A DNA stretch of 64,000 nucleotides from positions 1,822,001 to 1,886,000 of the forward strand of contig NZ_JAUSYV010000001.1 of the NCBI RefSeq assembly GCF_030817055.1. The letters run 5' to 3'. The stretch is from Bacillus sp. V2I10. Its GTDB lineage: Bacteria > Bacillota > Bacilli > Bacillales > Bacillaceae. The notes beneath the pieces are model-generated. The model was not told the origin of the DNA, did not search any database, and saw nothing but the letters and a program-made list of their open reading frames with translations. Every line of letters starts with the position of its first letter. The stretch's first letter is position 1. Both the position numbers and the translations under genes were made by a program. This document shows, piece by piece, positions 6,185 through 13,951 of this stretch.

Positions 6185-6300
6185 GTCAGAGAGCGGCGTT
6201 TAATTTCAATTTTTATCAATTCAATAAAATCTTCGCTTAAATTCATCTCTGTTGCTTTAAAATACGATTCAATCAATAGTTCATCAGATAGTTTACGCAT
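6160..6300 (-). CDS. sda: Sporulation histidine kinase inhibitor Sda
   Basis: A 46-residue protein beginning MRKLSDELLIESYFKATEMN and ending IKRRSLTHVLKASS, almost superimposable on B. subtilis Sda. Sda is a helical hairpin that binds KinA/KinB and blocks autophosphorylation and phosphotransfer, so that cells with unfinished replication or DNA damage do not sporulate. B. subtilis sda is DnaA-controlled, and the DnaA boxes upstream (6336-6544) fit this. The best ribosome site (GGAGGTG, 6326-6332) is 25 bases from the ATG, with a small hairpin between them. Confidence 0.95.
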   Translation of the reverse strand: MRKLSDELLIESYFKATEMNLSEDFIELIKIEIKRRSLTHVLKASS

Positions 6301-6335
6301 CACTTTTCGCCGAATTTCCGGCTTGCACCTCCAAT

Positions 6336-6544
6336 TATGGATAAGGTAAGGGTTCTATATATCAACACCATGCATATACTAATATGTTATTTTCTGCTAG
6401 TAAATTTAATTTAACACGAATTAAAAAATAGAACAATCGTTCTCTTATCCACAGAAGATGGTGGATAAGCTGTTAATATCTTGTTTATAATTTCTTTAGT
6501 AGAGGAATTTATATGAGTGTATAATGTGTATAATCTTATCCACA
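6336..6544. promoter_or_regulatory. DnaA-box cluster between sda and yqeG
   Basis: Two perfect TTATCCACA 9-mers on the plus strand (6445-6453 and 6536-6544) and two one-mismatch boxes on the minus strand (TTATCCACC at 6460-6468, TTATCCATA at 6336-6344). B. subtilis has one of its known DnaA-box clusters at the same place, beside yqeG. The other DNA in 6301-6689 is AT-rich and carries the sda and yqeG promoter regions; I see no other gene. Confidence 0.85.
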
Positions 6545-6689
6545 GGTGTTGATTTTTTACAAGTTTTGTCGAAAAATTTATTGAATACTTTCAGTTGATT
6601 TCCTCGGATGTCAAGTTTCTTTTGAAAGAACGTGCAAAATCAGATATGATGTAATTTGGCCAAAAAATGTTCGATGAGGTGTTTATATA

Positions 6690-7205
6690 ATGTTAAAACT
6701 ATTCCTGCCCGGTGAATATGTAAAAAATATCTTTGAAATATCTCCAACGGCTCTAAAAGAGCGCGGAGTGAAAGGGATTATTACAGACTTGGATAATACC
6801 CTTGTGGAGTGGGACCGTCCTAGCGCTACACCAAAGCTGATTGAATGGTTTAAAGATGTGAAAGATCATGGAATCGCTGTAACGATTGTATCTAATAATG
6901 TAGAAAAACGGGTGAAATCATTTTCAGACCCGCTAAACATTCCATTTATATATAAAGCGAGAAAGCCTATGGGCAAAGCGTTCAGACGTGCTGTGAAGAA
7001 TATGAATCTGGAAAAAAAAGATGTGGTTGTCATTGGTGACCAGCTTTTAACAGACGTTCTCGGAGGAAACCGCAATGGTTTTCATACCATTTTAGTTGTG
7101 CCAGTAGCTTCTACGGATGGTCTTGTGACAAGGTTTAACCGTAAAATTGAACGCAGAATTTTAGCTGCTCTTAAAAGAAAAGGCTTAATTCAATGGGAGG
7201 ATTAA
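6690..7205 (+). CDS. yqeG: YqeG family HAD IIIA-type phosphatase
   Basis: A 171-residue protein with the four HAD motifs: DLDNT (Asp33 nucleophile, Asp35), SNN, the lysine in KARKPMGKAF, and VIGDQLLTD. It should be a Mg-dependent cytosolic phosphatase; the physiological substrate is unknown. It heads the yqeG-yqeM operon, with yqeH starting four bases after its stop. GAGGTG lies before the ATG. Confidence 0.92.
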   Translation: MLKLFLPGEYVKNIFEISPTALKERGVKGIITDLDNTLVEWDRPSATPKLIEWFKDVKDHGIAVTIVSNNVEKRVKSFSDPLNIPFIYKARKPMGKAFRRAVKNMNLEKKDVVVIGDQLLTDVLGGNRNGFHTILVVPVASTDGLVTRFNRKIERRILAALKRKGLIQWED

Positions 7206-7209
7206 ACTA

Positions 7210-8316
7210 GTGATAGAAGAACAATTTGTTTGCATTGGCTGCGGTGTAAAGATTCAAACGGGAAATCAGGACGAGCTTGGATATGCGCCTGAGAGTACAC
7301 TGCAAAAGGAAGTTATGATTTGCCAAAGATGCTTTCGTCTGAAAAATTACAATGAAATACAAGATGTTTCATTAACTGATGAAGATTTCCTTAAGATCCT
7401 GCACGGTATAGGAGATACAAATGCTCTTGTCGTGAAAATCGTGGATATTTTTGATTTCAACGGAAGCTGGCTGAATGGTCTTCAGCGTTTCGTTGGAGGA
7501 AATCCAATTTTGCTTGTTGGAAATAAAGCGGATATCTTGCCGAAATCCGTTAAGAAGCAAAAATTAATCAGCTGGATGAAGCGTGAAGCGAAGGAATTTG
7601 GATTAAATCCTGTTGATGTTTTCCTGATCAGTTCTGCGAGAGGACAGGGTATTCCGGAAGTAACCGATGCGATTGAGCAATACCGCGAAGGTCAGGATGT
7701 ATATGTAGTGGGCTGTACGAATGTTGGGAAATCTACGTTTATTAACCGGATTATTAAAGAAGTATCGGGAGAAAAAGACGTTATTACGACTTCTCACTTC
7801 CCAGGTACTACTCTCGATTTAATCGAGATCCCGCTTGATGACGGGTCCTCATTATATGATACACCTGGAATCATTAATCATCATCAAATGGCCCATTTCG
7901 TAGATAAAAACGACCTCAAGCTTTTGTCTCCTAAAAAGGAAGTCAAGCCAAAGGTTTTTCAATTAAATGAAATGCAGACTTTATTCTTCGGCGGACTTGC
8001 ACGCCTGGATTATTTAAGCGGCGGAAGAACTTCTTTGACATGCTATGTCCCTTCCGAACTGAATATTCATCGGACGAAACAGGAAAATGCAGATGATCTG
8101 TACAAAAGGCACGCAGGCGATATGCTTACGCCTCCAAGAATGGAGCAGCTGGAAGAATTCCCTGAACTTACTGCACATGAATTTACAATCAAGGAAGATA
8201 AAACAGATATTGTTTTCTCCGGACTTGGCTGGGTGACGGTAAACGAAGGGAATAAGAAAGTAACGGCGTATGCCCCTAAAGGTGTAAATGTTACATTAAG
8301 ACCATCATTAATCTGA
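7210..8316 (+). CDS. yqeH: Ribosome biogenesis GTPase YqeH
   Basis: A 368-residue circularly permuted GTPase needed for 30S subunit assembly. An N-terminal zinc finger (C8, C11, C38, C41) is followed by the permuted order G4 (NKAD, residues 105-108), G5 (SSARG), G1 (GCTNVGKST from residue 168), G2 and G3 (DTPG). A C-terminal RNA-binding region completes it. It starts at GTG with GGGAGGA upstream. The next gene, aroE, is 14 bases away. Confidence 0.95.
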   Translation: MIEEQFVCIGCGVKIQTGNQDELGYAPESTLQKEVMICQRCFRLKNYNEIQDVSLTDEDFLKILHGIGDTNALVVKIVDIFDFNGSWLNGLQRFVGGNPILLVGNKADILPKSVKKQKLISWMKREAKEFGLNPVDVFLISSARGQGIPEVTDAIEQYREGQDVYVVGCTNVGKSTFINRIIKEVSGEKDVITTSHFPGTTLDLIEIPLDDGSSLYDTPGIINHHQMAHFVDKNDLKLLSPKKEVKPKVFQLNEMQTLFFGGLARLDYLSGGRTSLTCYVPSELNIHRTKQENADDLYKRHAGDMLTPPRMEQLEEFPELTAHEFTIKEDKTDIVFSGLGWVTVNEGNKKVTAYAPKGVNVTLRPSLI

Positions 8317-8330
8317 TTGGGAGAGACTTT

Positions 8331-9173
8331 ATGAATAGAGTATATGGACTGATTGGATGTCCTGTCGGGCATTCCATGTCACCGCTTATACACAATGATG
8401 CTTTTTTGCAAAAAGAGATAAAAGCTTCCTATCATGCTTTTCATGTTGAGAAAGATGATTTACAGGCTGCGATAGCAGGAATGAAGGCTTTAGGAATAGC
8501 GGGTTTTAATGTGACAATTCCGCATAAGGTTTCCATTATCCCATTTTTAGACAAGCTTGATAAGAGTGCTGAACTCCTCGGAGCGGTTAATACCGTTCTT
8601 AATAAAGATGGCTGTTTAGTAGGGTATAATACAGATGGTCAGGGATATTTACAGTCTTTAAAACATCTTCTGAACAAGCCTCTGCACGAGCAGAGATATT
8701 TAATTATTGGCGCAGGCGGAGCGGCAAGAGCGATTTACTTTACTCTGGCTGCTGAAGGCTGCGCGAACATTGATCTTGCCAACAGAACCCTTTCAAAAGC
8801 AGAGCAGCTTATGGAGGAATGTCCTGCCGGAAGTGCCGGAAGTGTTCTTTCGCTCAGCGAGTCAGAGCAGAGACTTTCAAACTTTGATGTCATCATTCAG
8901 ACAACTTCGATCGGGATGCACCCGAATACTTCGCAGAAGCCTTTTGAGGTGACAAACCTTAAAAAAGGTTCTATTGTGAGTGACATCGTCTATAATCCTG
9001 TGAAGACAGCCCTTTTAAAGGAAGCAGAAGAGGCCGGAGCAAAAACATTGAATGGAGTCGGGATGTTTGTTCATCAGGCAGCTCTTTCATTTGAAATTTG
9101 GACCGGTGAAAAGCCCGATACAGCAAGAATGAGTGAATTAGTTTACGAACAATTAGGAGGATTTACATGTTAA
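8331..9173 (+). CDS. aroE: Shikimate dehydrogenase (NADP+)
   Basis: A 280-residue enzyme reducing 3-dehydroshikimate to shikimate in aromatic amino acid synthesis. The N-terminal substrate domain contains SPLIHN and NVTIPHK with the catalytic lysine. The Rossmann nucleotide site is GAGGAARA (about residues 127-134), followed by NRT, typical of NADP specificity. The C-terminal GVGMFVHQAALSFEIWTG is also typical. The last seven bases overlap yhbY. In B. subtilis the gene is called aroD. Confidence 0.95.
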   Translation: MNRVYGLIGCPVGHSMSPLIHNDAFLQKEIKASYHAFHVEKDDLQAAIAGMKALGIAGFNVTIPHKVSIIPFLDKLDKSAELLGAVNTVLNKDGCLVGYNTDGQGYLQSLKHLLNKPLHEQRYLIIGAGGAARAIYFTLAAEGCANIDLANRTLSKAEQLMEECPAGSAGSVLSLSESEQRLSNFDVIIQTTSIGMHPNTSQKPFEVTNLKKGSIVSDIVYNPVKTALLKEAEEAGAKTLNGVGMFVHQAALSFEIWTGEKPDTARMSELVYEQLGGFTC

Positions 9174-9460
9174 CTGGTAAACAGAAACGTTTTTTACGTG
9201 CAGAAGCACATCATTTAAACCCGATTTTCCAAGTGGGGAAAGGCGGGGTTAATGAAAATATGATCCAGCAGATCGCTGATGTGCTTGAAGTCAGAGAATT
9301 GATCAAAGTCAGTGTTCTTCAGAACTGTGAAGAGGATCGAGATTCAGTAGCAGAAGCGCTGTCAAAAGGGGCAAAAGCTGAGCTTGTTCAAGTGATCGGG
9401 AACACAATTGTTTTATATAAAGAATCAAAAGAAAATAAACAACTTAAGCTGCCTAGATAA
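9167..9460 (+). CDS. yhbY: YhbY/CRM-domain RNA-binding protein (YqeI)
   Basis: A 97-residue single CRM (YhbY) domain. LRAEAHHLNPIFQVGKGGVNENM holds the GxxG-like loop, and RELIKVSVLQN the second strand. Family members bind pre-50S ribosomal RNA. It overlaps aroE by seven bases, with AGGAGG inside the aroE end, so it is co-translated in the ribosome-assembly operon. Confidence 0.92.
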   Translation: MLTGKQKRFLRAEAHHLNPIFQVGKGGVNENMIQQIADVLEVRELIKVSVLQNCEEDRDSVAEALSKGAKAELVQVIGNTIVLYKESKENKQLKLPR

Positions 9461-9477
9461 ATAGAGAGGTGGAGATG

Positions 9478-10047
9478 ATGAGGAAAATCGGAATATTTGG
9501 AGGTACATTTGACCCTCCCCATTTTGGACACTTATTAATGGCAAGTGAAGTATTGCATTCTCTTCATCTTCATGAAATTTGGTTTATGCCAAACCAAAAT
9601 CCGCCCCACAAGGACAGTGACGTCACAACTGACAGCATACATAGGCTGCAAATGCTTCAGTTGTGTACAGAAAAGCGGCCAGGGTTTAAGGTACAGAGCA
9701 TTGAATTTGAGAGAAATGGCCCGTCGTACACATACGATACAATTATATTGCTGAAAAACCAATATCCAGACTGCTCGTTTTATTTTATTATTGGGGCAGA
9801 CATGATAGAGTTTCTGCCCCAATGGCATAAAGTTGATCAGCTGATTGAACTTGTTCAATTTGTTGGCGTTAAACGTGCAGGCTTTGAATCAGATACAGAA
9901 TATCCAATCATTGAAGTCGATGCGCCAATCTTTGAAGTATCTTCTACTATGCTTAGAGAGCGGATAAGACTTGGGCATGCCACAGATTATTTACTGCCGG
10001 ATGAAGTGAGAGGCTATATTGAGGAGAATCACTTATATGGACCGTGA
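9478..10047 (+). CDS. nadD: Nicotinate-nucleotide adenylyltransferase
   Basis: A 189-residue enzyme that adenylates nicotinate mononucleotide to deamido-NAD. The nucleotidyltransferase signature is GGTFDPPHFGH with H15 and H18 at the active site; the C-terminal ISSTMLR-type motif appears as VSSTMLRERI. An in-frame GTG at 9469 and an ATG at 9475 exist, but the ATG at 9478 gives MRKIGIFGG, equal in length to B. subtilis NadD, and AGAGGTG lies six bases upstream. It overlaps yqeK by 11 bases. Confidence 0.95.
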   Translation: MRKIGIFGGTFDPPHFGHLLMASEVLHSLHLHEIWFMPNQNPPHKDSDVTTDSIHRLQMLQLCTEKRPGFKVQSIEFERNGPSYTYDTIILLKNQYPDCSFYFIIGADMIEFLPQWHKVDQLIELVQFVGVKRAGFESDTEYPIIEVDAPIFEVSSTMLRERIRLGHATDYLLPDEVRGYIEENHLYGP

Positions 10048-10615
10048 AAAAGCATTAGCACTAGTGAAGGAACATTTAACAGATCACAGATATGAGCATA
10101 CAATCGGAGTAATGGAAACGGCAATTGTACTCGCAAGGCTATATGGAGCAGATGTGAAAAAAGCCGAGACAGCAGCCATTTTTCATGATTATGCAAAGTT
10201 TCGCAGAAAAGATGAGATGAAACAAATCATTATCGAGCAGAATATGACTAAGGAATTGTTGATTCACAGTCCGGAACTATGGCATGCTCCTGTTGGTGCT
10301 TATCTTGCAGAAAAAGAAGCAGGAATTAAGGATAAAGAAATTCTGGATGCAATCAGGTATCATACATCAGGAAGAGAAAATATGACGCTGCTTGATAAAG
10401 TTATATATGTAGCAGATTATATTGAACCGGGCAGAATCTTTCCCGGTGCAGATGAAGTAAGAGAACTTGCAAAGAACGATTTAAACAAAGCGCTGATAGT
10501 GTCAATGAAAAATACGATTTTATTTTTGCTGAAAAAAAATCAGCCAATTTATCCGCAGACTCTGCAATCTTATAATTTTTTGGTTTTTGAAGAAAAAGGA
10601 GGAACATTATATTGA
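10037..10615 (+). CDS. yqeK: YqeK, HD-domain Ap4A hydrolase family
   Basis: A 192-residue HD-superfamily metal hydrolase. H21, then HD at H50-D51 (IFHDYAKF), and a later H/D pair (RYHTSGRENM, VIYVADYIEPGR) form the metal site. YqeK proteins hydrolyse diadenosine tetraphosphate symmetrically to ADP. The ATG at 10037 has GAGGAG ten bases upstream; an upstream in-frame ATG lies inside nadD without a ribosome site. Its stop overlaps the rsfS start (TTGA). Confidence 0.92.
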   Translation: MDREKALALVKEHLTDHRYEHTIGVMETAIVLARLYGADVKKAETAAIFHDYAKFRRKDEMKQIIIEQNMTKELLIHSPELWHAPVGAYLAEKEAGIKDKEILDAIRYHTSGRENMTLLDKVIYVADYIEPGRIFPGADEVRELAKNDLNKALIVSMKNTILFLLKKNQPIYPQTLQSYNFLVFEEKGGTLY

Positions 10616-10968
10616 CTGGTAAAGAAACGCTGGAAATTGTAGCAAAAGCAGCAGATGACAAAAGAGGAGAAGATATCGTAGCTCTGAAAATGGAAGGAAT
10701 CTCATTAATTGCAGATTACTTCTTAATTTGTCACGGAAATTCAGATAAACAAGTTCAGGCAATTGCACGAGAGATGAAGGATCAAGCGGGACAAAACGGC
10801 ATTGAAGTGAAACGTCTAGAAGGGTTTGATGAGGCGCGATGGGTTCTGATTGATATGGGTGATGTAGTTGCACACGTCTTCCATAAAGACGAGCGCAACT
10901 ATTACAAGCTTGAAAAACTTTGGGGAGATGCACCTTCTGAAAATCTGGAGAGTGTCCTTACACAATGA
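10612..10968 (+). CDS. rsfS: Ribosomal silencing factor RsfS
   Basis: A 118-residue member of the RsfS/Iojap family. It binds uL14 on the 50S subunit and prevents 30S joining when nutrients are poor. The core is DIVALKMEGISLIADYFLICHG and RWVLIDMGDVVAHVFHKDERNYYKLEKLWGD. The start is TTG at 10612 with AAGGAGG upstream, in a four-base overlap with yqeK. It overlaps yqeM by ATGA. Confidence 0.95.
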   Translation: MTGKETLEIVAKAADDKRGEDIVALKMEGISLIADYFLICHGNSDKQVQAIAREMKDQAGQNGIEVKRLEGFDEARWVLIDMGDVVAHVFHKDERNYYKLEKLWGDAPSENLESVLTQ

Positions 10969-11708
10969 TTTATAAAGGGTTTGCCGAGATTTACGATGAA
11001 CTGATGAAAGAGGCTCCTTATACGCTTTGGACAGAATTTCTTCATGAAAGGATGTTCATGTTCGGAAATGGCGGGACCAATGTGCTTGATTTAGGCTGCG
11101 GAACTGGAGAAATTTCCATCAGGCTGAAACAAAAAGGTTACCAAGTTACAGGTATGGATATCAGCGAAGAAATGCTGTCGATTGCCTTTCAGAAAACGGC
11201 TGAAATGGGATTAAGCATTCCTTATTTTCAGCATGATATGAGATTGCCCGGTGAACTTGGACAATTATTTGACGGCATCTTCATATGCTGTGATTCTCTT
11301 AATTACCTTCAGTCGGAAGAAGATGTTCATGCGGCATTGCATGCTGCATTTGAGCAGCTTGCTCCTGGCGGGATTCTTGTTTTTGATGTGCATTCATTAT
11401 ACAAAATACATGAAATATTTAATGAAGCTACATTTGCTGATAATAACGATGAAGTCAGCTATATATGGAACAGCTTTATTGGAGATGCGCCGGACAGCAT
11501 TGAACACGATTTGTCCTTTTTTGTAAGACGGGGCTCAATGTATGAGCGATTCGACGAATATCATATTCAAAGAACTTATTCTGTTAATCAATATGAAGAG
11601 ATGCTTGGTCAAGCTGGATTTACTTTGCTTGAGGTCAGTGCAGATTTTAAAAATCAGCCTCCTGAACAACATTCTGAGAGAATCTTTTTTGTTGCTGCAA
11701 AGAAATAA
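10965..11708 (+). CDS. yqeM: Class I SAM-dependent methyltransferase YqeM
   Basis: A 247-residue cytosolic methyltransferase. SAM motif I is VLDLGCGTGE (from residue 40), motif II ends in MDISEEML, and the later strand is DGIFICCDSLNYL. The substrate is unknown. It is the last gene of the yqeG operon, coupled to rsfS by an ATGA overlap and followed by a strong terminator. Confidence 0.9.
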   Translation: MIYKGFAEIYDELMKEAPYTLWTEFLHERMFMFGNGGTNVLDLGCGTGEISIRLKQKGYQVTGMDISEEMLSIAFQKTAEMGLSIPYFQHDMRLPGELGQLFDGIFICCDSLNYLQSEEDVHAALHAAFEQLAPGGILVFDVHSLYKIHEIFNEATFADNNDEVSYIWNSFIGDAPDSIEHDLSFFVRRGSMYERFDEYHIQRTYSVNQYEEMLGQAGFTLLEVSADFKNQPPEQHSERIFFVAAKK

Positions 11709-11740
11709 AAAACCATCGGATTTTTTCGATGGTTTTTTTT
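11707..11740 (+). terminator. Intrinsic terminator of the yqeG-yqeM operon
   Basis: AAAACCATCG and CGATGGTTTT with a T-rich loop, followed by eight T. The A-run before it could also serve comER transcripts on the minus strand. Confidence 0.88.
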
Positions 11741-11785
11741 ATGAGCAGGAAGGAAAATATAATTTGATGGAGAATTCCTTAGGTA

Positions 11786-12610
11786 TCACTCATACCTTTC
11801 GAATTGTTCTTTTACCTCTCTTAAGTCCTCATTGTATTTCCTGTGGGTTCTCTGAAATAAGTGCTCAAACACCTCACCAATTTCAGCCTCCATTACACTG
11901 ATGCCTTCACCTGTTACACCGCCTTTTACACACACCTTCTCCTGTAAAGTTGGAAGTGTATACAGTTCGCTCTCTAAAAGCTTTCCAAGCCCTATTACCA
12001 TTTCACTCGTTAACTGGACAGCCTGATGTTTTGTAATTTCCGTTTCTCTGACTGCCGCATCAATAAATCTTTGGAGAAGATAGCTGAAAAAAGCCGGGCC
12101 GCAGCTGACAATATCGGATGAAACTCTTGTTATGTGATCTTCAATTGTAAAAGGATTTGAAATGGCCTGAAATAATTCTTCGATTGACTTCCGCATAGAT
12201 GGGCTGCAGTTTCCATAAGTAAGTAAAGAAACACCTGATAGAGCCCGATTTGTAATGCTTGGTATGGCACGGGCGACCTGACAATCAACAATAGACTGAA
12301 GCTGCTCAACATTAATGGGACTAGTTATAGAGATAATGCACTGATCTTTTCGTAAATAGGGTGATAATTTAACTAAAAGGGGGTAAATGTCAAGCGGCTT
12401 TACGCATATAAAAATAAGCTCAGATTGCCGAGCGATTTCATCAGGCGTTAAATATAAGTTTATTCTTGGATACTGTTTTTTCAGGTTTGCAGCTTTCTCA
12501 AACGTACGATTTGTAATATGAATGGCTGAGGGCTTAAGTGCATTCGATTCAATAAACGCTTCAATTAATATTTTCCCCATATTCCCTGTTCCAATAAAGC
12601 CTGCGTTCAA
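11786..12610 (-). CDS. comER: Late competence protein ComER (pyrroline-5-carboxylate reductase family)
   Basis: A 274-residue protein with an N-terminal Rossmann site FIGTGNMG (G7, G9, G12) and the P5CR-like C-terminal helical domain (GCTGxG-like CVKGGVTGEG). B. subtilis comER is divergent from comEA and dispensable for transformation; its enzymatic role is unknown. The start is TTG at 12610 with AAAGGAGGGG upstream. A longer frame from 12679 would place a basic non-family extension before MNAGFIG. It is divergent from comEA by 84 bases. Confidence 0.9.
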   Translation of the reverse strand: MNAGFIGTGNMGKILIEAFIESNALKPSAIHITNRTFEKAANLKKQYPRINLYLTPDEIARQSELIFICVKPLDIYPLLVKLSPYLRKDQCIISITSPINVEQLQSIVDCQVARAIPSITNRALSGVSLLTYGNCSPSMRKSIEELFQAISNPFTIEDHITRVSSDIVSCGPAFFSYLLQRFIDAAVRETEITKHQAVQLTSEMVIGLGKLLESELYTLPTLQEKVCVKGGVTGEGISVMEAEIGEVFEHLFQRTHRKYNEDLREVKEQFERYE

Positions 12611-12694
12611 TGTTTCATCCCCTCCTTTAACATACTTTCTCCTACACTTTATGAAAAAAGTTAAAAAAATATGAATCACATGAAGGAGTAATGA

Positions 12695-13324
12695 ATGGAA
12701 ATTCTAAAAAAATATAAATACTTACTTGGTTTAATAGGAATTTCTGCAGCTCTGTTTCTGTATCAAATGCAGCAAAACTCAATTCCTTCCGAACAAAGCA
12801 CTCAAATGGACAAAGATGAAGCTTCTTTATTAATCGGAGAACAGGTTTTAGAAGAGGATCCCGATTCAGATGCTGCCAATGAAGAGCAGACAGTCATTGT
12901 TGATGTAAAAGGGGAAGTTCAAAAGCCTGGTGTATATGAAATGAAGCATGGAGAAAGGTTTCATCATGTTATTGAAAAAGCTGGCGGCTTAACGAAAGCT
13001 GCGGATGCGGTCCAAATCAATCTTGCAGCGATGCTTGAAGACGGAATGGTTGTCTATATCCCAAAACTCGGAGAGACAGCAGAAGATAACGTTCAGCAGC
13101 CTGCAGCAGCTGGAGTTGACGCGGGAGAACAGAAGGTCAATCTTAATCATGCAACAGCAGAAGAGCTCCAGACGCTCACAGGAATTGGCCCGGCAAAGGC
13201 GGAAGCCATTCTTTCTTACCGGGAAGAAGCGGGAGGTTTCAAAACGATTGAGGATCTCATGAACGTTCCAGGGATAGGAGAAAAATCATTCGAAAAATTT
13301 AAAGACAGTATTTCTGTAAAATGA
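12695..13324 (+). CDS. comEA: Competence DNA receptor ComEA
   Basis: A 209-residue membrane-anchored DNA receptor. One N-terminal transmembrane segment (about residues 8-24) is followed by a flexible acidic linker, an SLBB domain (VDVKGEVQKPGVYE, from about residue 69), then a Pro/Ala linker and a helix-hairpin-helix DNA-binding domain (VNLNHATAEELQTLTGIGPA, from about 148; NVPGIGEKSFEK). It binds incoming double-stranded DNA outside the membrane and passes it to ComEC. Length and domain order match B. subtilis. Confidence 0.95.
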   Translation: MEILKKYKYLLGLIGISAALFLYQMQQNSIPSEQSTQMDKDEASLLIGEQVLEEDPDSDAANEEQTVIVDVKGEVQKPGVYEMKHGERFHHVIEKAGGLTKAADAVQINLAAMLEDGMVVYIPKLGETAEDNVQQPAAAGVDAGEQKVNLNHATAEELQTLTGIGPAKAEAILSYREEAGGFKTIEDLMNVPGIGEKSFEKFKDSISVK

Positions 13325-13395
13325 ATTGACGGGCTTTTCCTTCTATCGATACACTAAAGGAAGAGCTACAGCTACTTCTACAAATGGGGGATAAC

Positions 13396-13944
13396 ATGAA
13401 CAGAATTTCCTGGAATCAGTATTTTATGGCACAAAGTCATCTGCTTGCGCTAAGAAGCACATGTACTCGCCTTGCAGTAGGAGCAACAATCGTCAGGGAC
13501 AAGCGCATTATTGCCGGAGGATATAACGGTTCGATTGCAGGAGGTGTCCATTGCATTGATGAGGGATGCTATGTAATCGATAATCACTGTGTGAGAACCA
13601 TTCATGCAGAAATGAATGCTTTGCTGCAATGTGCTAAATTTGGCGTGCCGACCGCAGGAGCAGAAATATATGTAACACATTTTCCTTGTCTGCAATGCTG
13701 CAAAGCCCTTATTCAAAGCGGCATCAAAAAGGTCTATTTTGCTGAAAGCTACAAAAATCACCCGTATGCAGCCGAGCTATTTGAACAAGCAGGTGTTCAT
13801 GTAGAGCAGGTTGAGACGAATGAGGACCCTTTAGCTTCCGAACAGAGAAAATTTATTGATGAATTGCTTGAAAAATTAAATGATGACCCTGAGCGGAATA
13901 CGCTTTTAGAAAAAGCAAAAAAGCTGTTCAAAAGCAACGTATAA
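13396..13944 (+). CDS. comEB: dCMP deaminase family protein ComEB
   Basis: A 182-residue zinc-dependent deoxycytidylate deaminase. Zinc and catalytic residues are HAEMN (H70, E72) and PCLQC (C98, C101). The family makes dUMP for thymidylate synthesis; the link to competence is genetic position. The ATG at 13396 gives MNRISWNQYFMAQSHLLALR as in relatives. An ATG at 13384 is part of the likely ribosome site GGGGGAT. comEC starts seven bases after the stop. Confidence 0.93.
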   Translation: MNRISWNQYFMAQSHLLALRSTCTRLAVGATIVRDKRIIAGGYNGSIAGGVHCIDEGCYVIDNHCVRTIHAEMNALLQCAKFGVPTAGAEIYVTHFPCLQCCKALIQSGIKKVYFAESYKNHPYAAELFEQAGVHVEQVETNEDPLASEQRKFIDELLEKLNDDPERNTLLEKAKKLFKSNV

Positions 13945-13951
13945 TTTCGGC

